A DNA stretch of 26,318 nt, taken from positions 424,090 through 450,407 of the forward strand of contig NW_003546247.1 in assembly GCF_000090795.2 (NCBI RefSeq), read 5' to 3'. Under the pieces are notes generated by a model. The model had not been told where the DNA came from. It was given only the letters and a program-made list of their open reading frames with translations, and made no database searches. Shown here in pieces: positions 1 to 9,720 of this stretch (position 1 is its first letter; the number at the start of each line of letters is the position of its first letter). The stretch comes from Amphimedon queenslandica (lineage: Eukaryota > Porifera > Demospongiae > Haplosclerida > Niphatidae). The position numbers were made by a program, and so were the translations under genes.

Positions 1-3
1 ATC

Positions 4-38
4 TAATAATAATAATAACAATAATAATAATAATAATG
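4..38. repeat. (AAT)n microsatellite
   Basis: Imperfect AAT/TAA trinucleotide tract with one AAC interruption at the left window edge. The same trinucleotide class recurs near 16.9-17.1, 20.26 and 23.72 kb, where it borders retrotransposons. No retrotransposon end is visible next to this copy. Confidence 0.9.
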
Positions 39-39
39 A

Positions 40-111
40 TATGTGTCGATATTGCATGTGTATCGAATCGTTATCGAATTGATCTGAAATTTTGAGTATC
101 GCCCACCACTC
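40..111 (-). mobile_element. Possible 5' terminal region of a second hAT-like element
   Basis: Read on the minus strand from position 111, the sequence begins AGTGGTGGGCGATAC and continues with ATCGATA-like words. This resembles the presumed hAT terminus at 2053-2072 (AGTGATGGGTGACGTATC) in the same orientation. The orientation means it cannot be the other end of that element. It would instead be the start of another copy running off the left edge. Support is a short terminal match only. Confidence 0.3.
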
Positions 112-259
112 TTGAGAGGTGCACATTAATTAAAATGTTTGATGCACAAGGTCCATTGGTATGAATTGCAGATCCTAATAAATAATCTTACTGGTTATCT
201 ATTCACTTGGCGAAACTGCCATGTGACTAGCAGCCTCTGCCTTTGCAGAGCAGACACAT
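112..259. other. Unassigned non-coding stretch
   Basis: No coding similarity, repeat structure or RNA gene is recognisable here. On the minus strand it follows the hAT transposase fragment, but no hAT C-terminal dimerisation motif can be read in any frame. Confidence 0.4.
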
Positions 260-528
260 CAGGAGCAGATCTAGGATAGAATTTTTGCGGGGGCCATAAT
301 GATATTGGTGGGGTAGTTAGTGGGTGTGGTCAAACAGGCCTGAAGGATTTCGTCAAAATTGTGAAGATTAGGCCTCTTAAATGAGCTCCTTTGTCGTTTA
401 CAGACTGTTTACACAGTCAAGTACTGCAGCTGTTTCACAGTGTACATAGATAAAACTATTTTTTTACTTGACCAGAAAAATTTTTTGGGGGGCCAAGCTC
501 CCCCCAGCCACCCCTAGATCTGTCCCTG
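260..528. mobile_element. hAT-like MITE with CAGGRRCAGATCTAGG ends
   Basis: The left end reads CAGGAGCAGATCTAGG. The right end, reverse-complemented, reads CAGGGACAGATCTAGG, so these are terminal inverted repeats of about 16 bp. G-rich and T-rich blocks lie just inside both ends. Flanking octamers are AGACACAT and AGTAACGT, which match at five of eight positions and could be a decayed 8-bp hAT target duplication. There is no internal coding. The insertion truncates the hAT transposase fragment that ends just to its right. Confidence 0.6.
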
Positions 529-1797
529 AGTAACGTTAAGAGGGCCAGGGCCTTTAGCTCCAGCTGGAAGCATGCAATGTGGTTCCAATTGCCAAGCATT
601 ATGGCCCACTTGATACTGCTAGCACTGTCAGAAATGACACAATTTATCTTTTCTCGAATCTTCCAGTGCTCCATTATATCTTTCAATTCAGCTGATAGAT
701 ATTCAGAAGTGTGTGAAAAGGTGACCTGATGCGTCAGTAAAACTGCTGATTTAAACTACCAATTCTTTGTAATGTAGTGGCAAGTGACAGTTAGATGTCC
801 TTCAGTAGCTCTTGATGTCCAACAATCAGTGGTGATTGTGCAATTCTGGATTTTTTTTCACTCCTCCCTTACCAATCAGCACTTTGATTCGTAAAGATGA
901 GGTAGATAATCACGGACAATTGCTTTACGACTCGGTAGTACATACATTTTATCCAGAACTGTCAGTAGCCCTTGAAATCCTTCATCCTCTACTATGCTTA
1001 TTGGTTGAAGATTTCTTGTAATCATTTGGAGTACAGCTCTCTATAGCAGCTCGGTGAAAGGAATCCTCCAGTACAGATTCAGTTCATAATAAAATGTGAC
1101 CATAATTTAAAAAAGGTACCTTATGGCGGATTTTAAAATTCATCATTATGATGAAAAATATCAGCCTGTGAGTGCTTTGTTAGTCAATAATTGTTTCTAA
1201 GAGTTACATAGTAACATTTTGCATCCTCTGGAGCAATTTTATGATGAATGGAGCTCAGGAAGTAGGATTTTTAAGGCTATAAAGACCAATTTTCCTATCC
1301 GCCATAAGGTACCTTTTGTCAATTATGGTCACAAATTAGTAATTATATAGGACTTATGGCTGTAACCTTTTGACAATGCAATTGGATCTTCCATTGCTAA
1401 CTGTGCTCCATTACATTTCTTAGCTGCTTTTCTTGTTCAGCTTTCTGCTGGTCAATAATTTATTGTCTGGTGTTCAGTTTCATGATTAGTTCTGAGATGC
1501 TACAAAGATGTAACATATATTGTGTAGTTTTGTGTTATGAATATTTTCAATTATTGTCATTACATTTGTGGTATTATCCACTGTAATGGTATCCCCAAGT
1601 AAATCAAAAGAAGCCTCCTTTTCACTTCTTTTCTGAAAGTGAAGCCACACCAAGCTTTTTTTCGGCATTACCTTGTAGAGCATAGAGAACTTGTAGCAGA
1701 AAAGCACATGCTGTAGCAGTCATCTGCAGAGATTGAGTAATGGTAGGAGTTCTACCAGTAGTTGATGCTTCTAAAGACGGACTGTTGATGGAGAAGC
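529..1797 (-). pseudogene. Decayed BED-finger hAT transposase
   Basis: A hAT transposase cuts and pastes DNA with an RNase H-like catalytic core; this copy is dead. Reading the minus strand from the ATG near 1797, a degraded BED zinc finger appears around 1560-1650 (SLVWLHFQKRSEKEAS, then TTNVM and ENIHNTKL), with its cysteine pair lost. After the MITE at 1096-1332 the core resumes. RNLQPISIVEDEGF and VLPSRKAIV lie at 895-1020, TTDCWTSRATEGHLTVTCHY near 780-835, and WKIREKINCVISDSASS with WNHIACF at 560-665. These match the order in ZBED-type hAT proteins. The frames are broken several times, and the C-terminal dimerisation region is absent, cut off at the MITE at 260-528. The family call is firm for the core and moderate for the exact start. 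Confidence 0.75.
1096..1332 (+). mobile_element. 237-bp MITE family, copy 1
   Basis: The ends read GTGACCATAATT and AATTATGGTCAC. The inverted repeats extend inward through GGTACCTTATGGCGGAT on the left and its counterpart ATCCGCCATAAGGTACC on the right. The direct tetranucleotide AAAT flanks both ends (1092-1095 and 1333-1336). Copies 2 (10772-11008, inverted) and 3 (13561-14558, split by another element) have the same length and the same flanking AAAT. There is no coding capacity. It sits inside the hAT remnant, so it is younger than that element. Confidence 0.92.
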
Positions 1798-2052
1798 CAT
1801 CAGCAGCTCAGGTGGCACTTAAACGAAGAGTAAACTTACGTAGCAACAGTAGTAACCACACTGAATAGTACTGCACTTAACTGGAGATTTACTGATAAGA
1901 TTATTATTACAAATAAATAATTAATAACTGGTGTTTATATAACTATATTAATGGTTAAGTAGGTGTAGTTATCATATCAAATCATGTGCTTCAAAATTTT
2001 GATATTGATATATATCGATAATATTGATTATTGATAAAAATATTGGGTAATT

Positions 2053-2072
2053 TGATACGTCACCCATCACTA
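2053..2072 (-). repeat. Candidate 5' terminus of the hAT element
   Basis: On the minus strand this reads AGTGATGGGTGACGTATC, followed by an AT-rich stretch with ATCGATATATATC words. It lies about 275 bp upstream of the transposase start, the expected place for a hAT 5' end. The matching 3' inverted repeat was not found in the window, so the boundary is inferred. Confidence 0.45.
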
Positions 2073-2084
2073 ATAATTAAAGCA

Positions 2085-3232
2085 ATGGCTGACAAAGAAG
2101 TTATACTGTTTGAAGTACAGAAGAAGAAAAGGCCATCCCTATCTTTAAAGAAAACTGCAACATAAAGGCAGATGAAACTGCCATAGATGAAGCTAAGAAT
2201 GGCTTTGTTTCTGAAAACACTGCTCGAACCACTAAGTGCACTATTGTAATCTCAAGGCGTGAAAACTATCCCTTCTAGATAAAGAGGCTACACTTTACGA
2301 AGGCAATATTTTGGCAACTGATGATCCACAATTACTTTGCTTCTGCCTGTGCAAGTATGTACTATAAACAAGAAAGAAAAATGGAGAACCATATCCGCCA
2401 CATTCTGTCTGCCTATTATTATTAGGATTGCTTCGTTACGTGTGTGGCATCAATTCTGATGCTTTTAATACTTGGGACAACAACGAACCCAATTTTTCCC
2501 ACTACACAATGTTTTAGTTACACATTTCTGTCATTGCTTAGTGAAGGAGTTGGCACAAGGCCTGCTATAAAAAAAATTGTAACTTTGGAAGAGGACCTTT
2601 TGTGGACCAGTAGTGTTATTTGACTTGAGAATCCTAGACTATTTTACATACTCTGTTCTACTACTGTGGCTTCAATTTTTGCCTATGAGGTGGGGAAGAA
2701 CTCCATTCATTGAAAGTTAGCCAGTTAAAGGTTTTTTGTTTCTGACCCTGAGAAAAATGGTTCTACCGTTGCCTGTTATGAGTATATAGCACACAAAATG
2801 AAAAAAAATCACTTTAGTATCAAACAAGTTCAATCACAGGGAGTCAGCTTGCTAACACAAAACTTGGGGATAGGCGCTTCTTTAAAATAATAGACCTCTG
2901 TTTATCAAAGCAACCACAATTCGCTGATGATAGTCCAGATGTTGATACATTCTATTGATATTCATTTCATAAATTTCACTTTAATAAGGCATGGTATTAT
3001 GACGAAGCAATGGGCTGAAGATGATGCTCACACATGCTGGTGTTCCTTATGAAGGCAACTCAAATCATAGTGTTTGGGCAACCTCCGCTATAAGCATGCT
3101 AGATGCAGGTGTGGCAGAAGCAGTGATTATGGACAGAACTGGCAATTGATCTCTTGATGGCCATGCGCTCGAGCAACCAGACAACATCAGCAACAGGTTT
3201 CACAAGTCTTTGCAGGTGATTGAGAAGTAGCT
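2085..3232 (+). pseudogene. DUF3504 (Crypton-like) tyrosine recombinase pseudogene 1
   Basis: Tyrosine recombinases of the DUF3504/KIAA1958-related group are found in Crypton-type DNA transposons and domesticated animal proteins. Segments in order are: FVSENTARTTK with frameshifted KAWKLSLLDKE (2200-2290); KNGEPYPPHSVCLLLLGLLR (2375-2440); LLSEGVGTRPAIKKIVTLEE with DLLW (2530-2605); and the C-terminal block MMLTHAGVPYEGNSNHSV to RTGN (3021-3150). At 3066-3077 the family's His-x-x-Arg box reads H-S-V-W, so the catalytic arginine is lost (CGG to TGG is the simplest change). The G-H-R-S box reads G-N-stop-S at 3141-3152. The first catalytic arginine region, near 2680, is also unrecognisable. Many stops and frameshifts are present, and the protein is certainly inactive. 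Confidence 0.78.
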
Positions 3233-3566
3233 GTAATGAATGACTGCAAAAGTGTAGTCTCTACCGATCATACCAATGTGGATAACAAAATTGAAGGAAT
3301 TGATATTAATTCTGGACAAAAGGCTGTGTATTTAAGATTTCTTTAAAGATGCAAAGACAAATAATGACTTAATTAAATCTGCTCCATTTTATAAATATAA
3401 TTTCAAAGATAGTTATTAATGAGTTCCTTTATTTAAATAAACTTTTAATTTCAAACTGTTTACATAGTGACAGCTTTGTTATCGCAGATACCAGACTTGT
3501 GGTTACAAGAGGTCAGGATTTACTAGATACAGACCTTGCGGCTCCTTTAAGTTACATCATATTATG
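3233..3566. other. AT-rich non-coding spacer
   Basis: This follows the recombinase pseudogene and may be its decayed 3' flank. No inverted repeats, coding similarity or RNA gene is visible. Confidence 0.4.
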
Positions 3567-3870
3567 ACAAGTGAATAAAAAACATTAAAATTGGAAAAAT
3601 AGTAGGATTGCATTGGGAAAAAAGTAAGGAAACAAGGCAGTACTTGCAAACTGGTATGGTAAGAACTCCTACACCACTGCATGAAGATAATTACCGAAAA
3701 GCACAGCAATTATCCACAGGCAACTATATGATAGTACTCTTATGAAGCTTCTTGTCTCATGCAGTGGTGTAGGATTTCTTACCATACCAGTTTGCAGTAA
3801 CCCCTTGTTTCCATACTTTTTTCCCAATTCAATCCAATTTTCCCATTTTTAATGTTATCTCTTTACTTGT
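3567..3870. mobile_element. 304-bp inverted-repeat MITE
   Basis: The two arms are about 120 bp each and imperfectly complementary: ACAAGTGAATAAAAAACATT on the left against ACAAGTAAAGAGATAACATT (reverse complement of the right end). They stay similar through GCAAACTGGTATGGTAAG and TCCTACACCACTGCATGA. The loop is about 60 bp. No clear target duplication was found, so the outer limits are uncertain by a few bases. It has no coding capacity. Confidence 0.8.
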
Positions 3871-4089
3871 TTCCATTCGTTTTTCTTAATGTGGTAACTG
3901 TGGTCCTATATTTTGTATATAAGTCGACTAGTGTACTATATACAATGAACGATACTGGTAATACCTTTTCCATCTTACCTTTATTCAATCCGCCACTTTG
4001 CGCATGCACAGTAGGTAAGGCATTCAGTTTGACCTAATCACAAAATTAAATGAATTTGCTGTTCCGACTCAAGTTTTGGGAATCCTTCT
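3871..4089. other. Non-coding spacer
   Basis: This lies between the inverted-repeat element and the second recombinase pseudogene. The open frame that crosses it has no recognisable composition or motif. I see nothing else. Confidence 0.35.
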
Positions 4090-5275
4090 ACATCTGTTTC
4101 TTTTATTAATGGACACTAACAACCTTCCAAAAATGGAGGAGGCTGTCACTTTCAAAAAAGCCATATAGCCGATTTGTTTTTGCTTTAACCAAGGCACTAG
4201 AAATGACATCTAAAGAAGCAATTCCCAAGAACACCACAGTTGCTCTAAACTGGGCTGTAAGGCTTTTCGAGGCATGGAAAAATTTTACAAATAAAGTGGA
4301 AGAGCATTTTCGTGTCGAGGACCTGTGGTCTAATAAAAATGCCTTAAAACTGGCTACGATGCTGTCCCACTTCTGTCGCGAAGTCAAACAACAAAGTGGA
4401 AATCCTTAAACCCCTAAATCTGTTTTAGAAGTAGTAATCAATTTGCGGAACTATGCTGGAGCGAAACACACTAAGTGCTTTAATTTTGTGAACTCCAATG
4501 ATAAAAAGTTTTAAAAAATTCATACAATTCTTGATAACTTGTCTCGAAAACTTCATAAAGATTGTGTTGGAGCAAATAAAAGTCACACATGTGTTGTATC
4601 AATTGCTAAGGAAGATAAGCTTTGAAGCAGTGGTGTGATGGAATGTCATTTTCTACTAGTTCTTCGGAATGCTCATTTTTGTGACATTCTTTTGTTTTAC
4701 GAGGAGAGGAGCACCGTAATTTGAAGGTTGTACAGTTCGTGATACCTGAAGTAGAGAATCCACAGTTACTATCAGAAAGAATAAAAAGGCTGACATACAC
4801 TGAAAACGGTTTGAAAACTCGTTCGTGAGAGATGTATTAGGTACACTTGGACAACAAGGTGGTATATCATTATGCAAATAGTTCAATTGGTAACAGGTGT
4901 TTTGGTGTTTTAGTGGAAGTCTACATTTAAAAACTGCCAGAATGTGCATTCGAAAAACAATTGTTCTATTGTAGACCTGTGCCTGTAAAACACATGGAAG
5001 ATGATAAATCATGGTATTATGATACCCCAGTGAGACACAAGATATAAAACAAAGTTGAAGTTCATTATTGAAGTAGCAGGCCTAAATGGTGGAGGAATTT
5101 CGAATCATAGCTAACGAGCTACAGGTGTAACAAGGATGTACGATAAGGGAGTCACAGAAAAGATAATCATTGAAAATAGTGTGCACCTGTCTATTTCTGG
5201 TGTTTCTTCATAAGAGCGCACAACTTCTAACCCCACCAATTTTCCATTTGGCAGTGGAGTTACAATACTGAAAGA
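4090..5275 (+). pseudogene. DUF3504 (Crypton-like) tyrosine recombinase pseudogene 2
   Basis: Starting near the ATG at 4109, segments in order are: SRFVFALTKALEM (4155-4200); IPKNTTVALNWAVRLFEAW (4221-4277), the N-terminal core-binding part; SVLEVVINLRNYAG (4425-4465); a KEDKLW-SSGVM block near 4611-4640; the first catalytic box LRGEEHRNLKVVQF at 4696-4740; FEKQLFYCRPVPVKHM with DDKSWYYDTPV (4950-5035); and the second box NHS-stop-RATGVTRMYDKGV (5103-5150), with its arginine codon CGA kept at 5115-5117. The terminal GH-S box reads VHLS, and the expected tyrosine in S-x-ERT is a stop codon (TAA, near 5211). More of the active site survives than in pseudogene 1, but stops and frameshifts make it non-functional. 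It runs directly into the Helentron remnant, with no terminal repeat visible between them. Confidence 0.8.
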
Positions 5276-5299
5276 CGTAAAATTGTCTTAAGAAAATAC

Positions 5300-6844
5300 T
5301 ACCAGCATTGTCTGTTGGATGTTGATAATAGATTTTCTAGGGACATAGAATATATACTTGCTTCTCAGTATATTGTTAAGAACAAGAAAATAAAAGGAGC
5401 TGCCAGATATTACATTTGGCGACAGAAGCCGAATAGTAACCTCACAGCCCTTTGAGGCACGTAATTGAGCAGTGATCAGTGAAAACGTACGTAATGATAA
5501 AGTGTATGCATTTTTAAAGAGTGTTAGGGGATCTCCTGCACTATCAGTGTACTTTTTATGACCAGCTTGCAATGGTATGTCACTTAGGCACTCCCACTTG
5601 ATTTCTGATGTTAACAGCTGCCGACATGAAGTGGACTGATTTAATTTCAGTTATAGCTAGGCAGCACGGTGTTACATACACTGATAAGAGATAAGCAGAC
5701 TGTCTTTTGATGATAAATTTAATTGGATTAGACGTAATGCTGTTACTTCTGCCAGTCATTTTCAATACAGGCTACACACTTTTTAATGATTTTAAAAAAT
5801 ATTCAGCACAACCTTTAGACAAGATTGATTTTTCAATTAGAATTGAATTCCAATCTAGGGTGTCTCCTCATGCTCATGCCATCATTTGGGTGGAAGAAGC
5901 CCCAAGTTTGGAATTGACAATAATAAGTTAGTTTGTGAGTTTATAGATAAGTATGTAACTTGTTCAATACCACACGAAGAAGGAAAATTGAAGGAGCAGG
6001 TACTTTTATTGCAGCAACATAAGCACTCTTTGTATTGTTGTAGGAACAAAAACTGTCAGTTCAAATTCCCTCATCCTCTGAGTAAAAATACCTTATTTAT
6101 GAGTCGAACGACTGACAACCATTGTAATGATGCTTCTAAAATATTAACAAAAGTACGTAAAATCTTAGATGATGGAACAACTGATGTCAGACTTACTGAT
6201 TTGCTAAGATTGGCTGAAGTTGATCCAACAAATTACTCTAGGGCAATAACTTATTCTACTAAAGATAACATTATTGTATGAAAAGGAGAACCATCTGACT
6301 GTAATGTCAATAATTACATTTCTGCCATCTGGAAGGCTTGGGAAGCAAGTATGGACATCCAGTGAGTCATAAATGCGTACGGTATAGCGAAAAATTTTTG
6401 TGGCCCAAGATTTTCGTGGATGTCGCGTTGCTTCAAAACCCACGAAAATAAAATCCGCGAAAATCAATTTGATACGGTTTAAGATGGCCGAATTGCAGAA
6501 AACCATGAAAATTAAAGCCACGAAATTGATTTGTGGACGGATCCATGAAATTTTAGGGCCACGAAAATTTTCCGCTATACGGTATGCCTGCATGATGTAT
6601 GTTGTGTCATACATTATGACGGCTGAAAAGTCAATGAGTGAATTGCTTCATTCTGTTTCTGAAGAAGTTTAGAACGAAGATTTGACTGTTCAGCTTTGTA
6701 GAATAGGCTATGCCTTCTTATCAAACCAAGATTTACCCGCACAAGAGGTAGTCTACAGAATACTTTCATTGCCTTTAAAAATACTTAGTAGCACTGTAGT
6801 TTTATCAACACAAACACCAAAGAATTTAGAATTGAACAGTTAAA
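5300..6844 (+). pseudogene. Helentron Rep (HUH endonuclease) region, N-terminally truncated
   Basis: This is the rolling-circle initiator part of a Helitron. Similarity begins at RFSRDIEYILASQYIV (about 5328-5375), so the usual N-terminal few hundred residues are missing. It then reads RGSPA (5525), LGTPT-like to AADMKWTDLISV (5585-5655), FSIRIEFQSR and SPHAHAIIW. The HUH histidines H-A-H are intact at 5869-5877. Cys/His-rich HKHSLYCCRNKNCQFKFPHP follows at 6018-6077, then DLLRLAEVDPTNYSRAI, and the tyrosine-bearing YVVSYIMTAEKSM at 6598-6640. The lysine usually found before AE is threonine here. AQEVVYRILSLPLK ends the segment (6740-6780). It carries an in-frame TGA at 6363-6365, other frameshifts, and the MITE at 6380-6582. 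The order matches animal Helitron/Helentron proteins. The next segment resumes after the foldback at 6845-7546. Confidence 0.88.
6380..6582. mobile_element. 203-bp MITE inserted at TA in the Helentron
   Basis: Inverted repeats of about 44 bp run from CGGTATAGCGAAAAATTTTT to the matching right end AAAATTTTCCGCTATACGG. TA dinucleotides flank both sides (6378-6379 and 6583-6584). Removing the element plus one TA joins GCG-TA to TGCC and restores the Helentron frame as N-A-Y-A-C-M-M-Y. This fixes both boundaries and the TA duplication. A TA duplication is typical of Tc1/mariner-like elements, but the termini are not diagnostic of a superfamily. Confidence 0.93.
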
Positions 6845-7546
6845 GTGTAACTGCCCTAATTTTTTGAGATATTTATTTTATTGGCATAATGTGATGGCTT
6901 GACCATAGTAATAATGTATACCAACTCTCATTGTTCAAAAAATATTATTCACTGAGATGAGCCTTCAAAAATGCCCTTTTTGCTTCCTGCCGTGTTACTT
7001 CCTGTCCGTGGGTGTGGCTAAACGTAACGTCATTAAAGGCAGAGATTCAGCTTAATCCATTGCTGCATATGGGGAAATGATGCTTTATTATCATGCCTTG
7101 TAAAGTAATAGCACTAATTTAAAGATTGGGATCATTAGTTATTATTGTGAACATGCAAATACAAGAGAAAGAATCAAAATATCAAACAAGATGATTTACC
7201 TAAGTGTGGTATTTTTGAGTTTTTCTTGCAGTTCCATGTTTAGAATAATGAAAGCTAATGATCCCAATCTTAATATAAGTGCCATTGCATTACTAGGCAT
7301 GAGAACACAGGAACATTTCCCCCTATGCAGCAATGGATTTAGCTGCAACTCTGCCTTCAATGACGTCACATATAGCCACACCTCCCAAAGGAAGTAAAAT
7401 GGCAGGAAACAAAAATGGCATTTTTGAAAGCTAATATGTCAGTGAATAATTTTTTCAACAATGGGAGTTGGCATACATTTTTACTACTGTCAAGCCATCA
7501 CATTAAGCCAATAAAATAAATACCTCCAAAAATGGGGCTGTTACAC
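6845..7546. mobile_element. 702-bp foldback element, nearly a complete palindrome
   Basis: The ends read GTGTAACTGCCC and GGGGCTGTTACAC. The two halves stay complementary almost to the centre near 7190. Example pairs are TTTATTTTATTGGC against GCCAATAAAATAAA, AATCCATTGCTGCATA against TATGCAGCAATGGATT, and AAGATTGGGATCATTAG against CTAATGATCCCAATCTT. TTAAA flanks both sides (6840-6844 and 7547-7551). Removing the element plus one TTAAA rejoins the Helentron frame as R-I-E-Q-L-K-R-H-I-V-L. Open frames inside are palindrome artefacts. Confidence 0.93.
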
Positions 7547-7551
7547 TTAAA

Positions 7552-9720
7552 AAGACACATCGTTCTTTAATCTAGTTGATGATGATACCAATGTTTTTAT
7601 GAAAAACCTAATAGATAGATATCAACACAGACCACAAAGCTTACAGTCAATGTCCTTGGCTGATTTTGCTGCAAATTATGTAACTGACTACAGAGTTGGT
7701 GATGATGGTGTTGAGGAAGAATCAAGTGATGCATTGCCTATTGATGGCAGTTAGCCATAAACTGAGAAAGAAATAATTTTAACAGGTGGTTTTGGGAAAA
7801 TAAAAAAAGGGGCAGGGAAGCTGTCATTAGATTTAGATAGTTCAACTATGAATCTGATTCATCAAATTGGTACAGAGCAAAATTAATACTATACTATCCT
7901 TGGTATGATGATGTAGACTGGCTAGGTGGTTATTCCACATATAGGAGCATTACAACAATGTTGACTCAATTATTTCTAGTAATGAGAAGAAATATAACTT
8001 TGTTTATGTTGATGATATTGATGGGAATGTGGAGGGTCTTCCAGAGCTATCTAGGATAAGATAACCCCTTCTACTGTAGAAGGTAGATCATGTGCTCTTC
8101 AAGAGGGCAGCGAAGTGCTTACAGAAGTGACTCAGGAAGACATTTAAGTAAATGACAACATTAACAATGTGCCTCAGTCACTTAGTGTTCGATTTGAAGC
8201 TGTCGCAAATGAGAAAATTCCTCCCGATCAATATAGAAAGTTAAGGCGTCAATTTAATTCAAGGCAAAGAGATTTAGTAATGTTTAGTCGTAGGTGGTGC
8301 AAAAAAGCTGTTACAGCTTTGCGTAACAACACTGAAGTGGAACCTTATAGTGTTTCTTAGTGGTACTGGTGGTGTTGGGAAGACTCGCATCATCAGATTA
8401 GTACAAAGTGACACCATAAAGCTGTTAAGGCTTTCCGGTGAAATTGGACCAAATAATGTAGCTGTTCACCTAACTGCACCAACAGGCGTTGCAGCATTCA
8501 ATATTAATAGAATGACTTCATTCTGCTATTTTATTTGGTTGTGGTCAACTATGCCACCCGCAACTGAGTAATGAGAAGGCCAACACGCTACATGCACGTT
8601 TGAGCAACTTAAAACTCCTCATAATAGATGAGGTGTCCATGGTTGGGTCAAACTTACTTCTACTACAAACAAAAAATCCTCAAATAACGAGTGTTCAGGA
8701 AGATGTAATATTTGGGGATGTTAGAGGTGTTTATGGTTGGGTCAAACTTACTTTTACTACTACACAAAAGACTCATTAAATAGTGTTCCCGAAGATGTAA
8801 TGTTTTGGGATGTTAGTGTCCTTGCAGTTGGTGATTTGTATCAGTTACCTCCAGTAGGACAGGCTCCTTTGTTTTGCTACTGTGAATGATGACTTTTTAG
8901 CTTCTTTACATGGGTCTAGTTCCTTATGGAAAGATAACTTTCAAATGATTGAACTGCATGAAATTATGAGGCATCGAGGTGATAGCCTTTTCACTGACCT
9001 TCCGTGAAGAGTTCGTACAAATAGCTGTACTGATGAAGACATTAATGTTCTTTAAAGTGGAATTATCACTCCTAAATCACGTGATTATCCAACTCATGCT
9101 CTTCATATGTTTCACTTCAATAAAGATGTAGATTATCCAAACAAATTCATGCTAAACAAGCTAGCATCTGAAGAACAGCTTTTGATTTAAGCAACTGGTG
9201 ATAAACCCATTGACATGTCAAATGGACCAGATAAAAAGACAGAGACCAGAAACCTACATACCACATTAAAATTAGCTGTTGGAGCTGGTGTCATGCTCAC
9301 TGTTAATGTAGATATCTCTGATGGGCTGGTTAATGGGGCCAGAGGAGAAGTTGTTCACGTTGCAGTGAACAAAGAGAATAGTCCTATTACAATATTAGTC
9401 AAATTTGATAACCAAACAGTAGGTTTAAAAGGTACATTTAGTAGTCTCTTTAAGAATACTTTTTCAAATGCAGTACCCCTAAGAAAGCATGAGACTACCT
9501 TGCATTTTAGAGGTAGACTTTGGATGGATATTACACGCCTCCAATATCACTCACCTTTGCCTGGGCAACAACCATTCATGAGGTCCTAGGTCTCACTCTT
9601 TATGAGATTGTTGTGGACTTGAAAGGTGGACATTTTAATGTTGGGCAAGCGTATGTTGCTTTCCGCAGAGTAAAAAGTCTCCAAGTTTTGCACATATTAA
9701 GTTTAACAAATCTGCAATAA
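7552..9720 (+). pseudogene. Helentron PIF1-like helicase region
   Basis: This is the superfamily 1 helicase half of the same Helitron protein, expected to unwind donor DNA in rolling-circle transposition. It opens with VFMKNLIDRYQHRPQSL and MSLADFAANYVTDYR (7590-7690). A linker with ILTGGFGKIKKG and a frameshifted YYPWYDD block follows, then LSVRFEAVANEKIPPDQYR (8181-8237). The Walker A box GTGGVGKT is at 8362-8385 and LTAPTGVAAFN at 8470-8503. Motif II IIDEVSMVGSN is at 8621-8653 and is partly duplicated. GDLYQLPPVGQ is at 8830-8862, FQMIELHEIMRHRGDS at 8940-8987, [20 protein letters not shown] at 9270-9329, [13 protein letters not shown] at 9560-9598 and GQAYVAFRRVKSLQ at 9640-9681. In the last box the usual serine of FSRVK is arginine. 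Several stops and frameshifts make it inactive. It continues in order into the endonuclease domain. Confidence 0.9.
8630..8815 (+). repeat. 94-bp direct tandem duplication inside helicase motif II
   Basis: Copy 1 (8630-8723) and copy 2 (8724-8815) both begin GAGGTGT, continue ATGGTTGGGTCAAACTTACT, and end with a GATGTAAT-T-TT-GGGATGTTA block. They differ by scattered substitutions and small indels. The duplication starts at the glutamate codon of the DE box, so the protein would read EVSMV and then EVFMV. It is not part of any known Helitron domain plan. Confidence 0.85.

Noticed and set aside
40..2072. hAT element spanning both AGTGGTGGG and AGTGATGGG ends as a terminal inverted-repeat pair
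   Set aside because: The two ends point in the same direction, so they cannot be the inverted termini of a single element.
7191..7397. Opposing 68- and 61-residue open frames
   Set aside because: They fall in the right half of the 702-bp palindrome, so each strand shows a near-identical frame; no protein family is recognisable.
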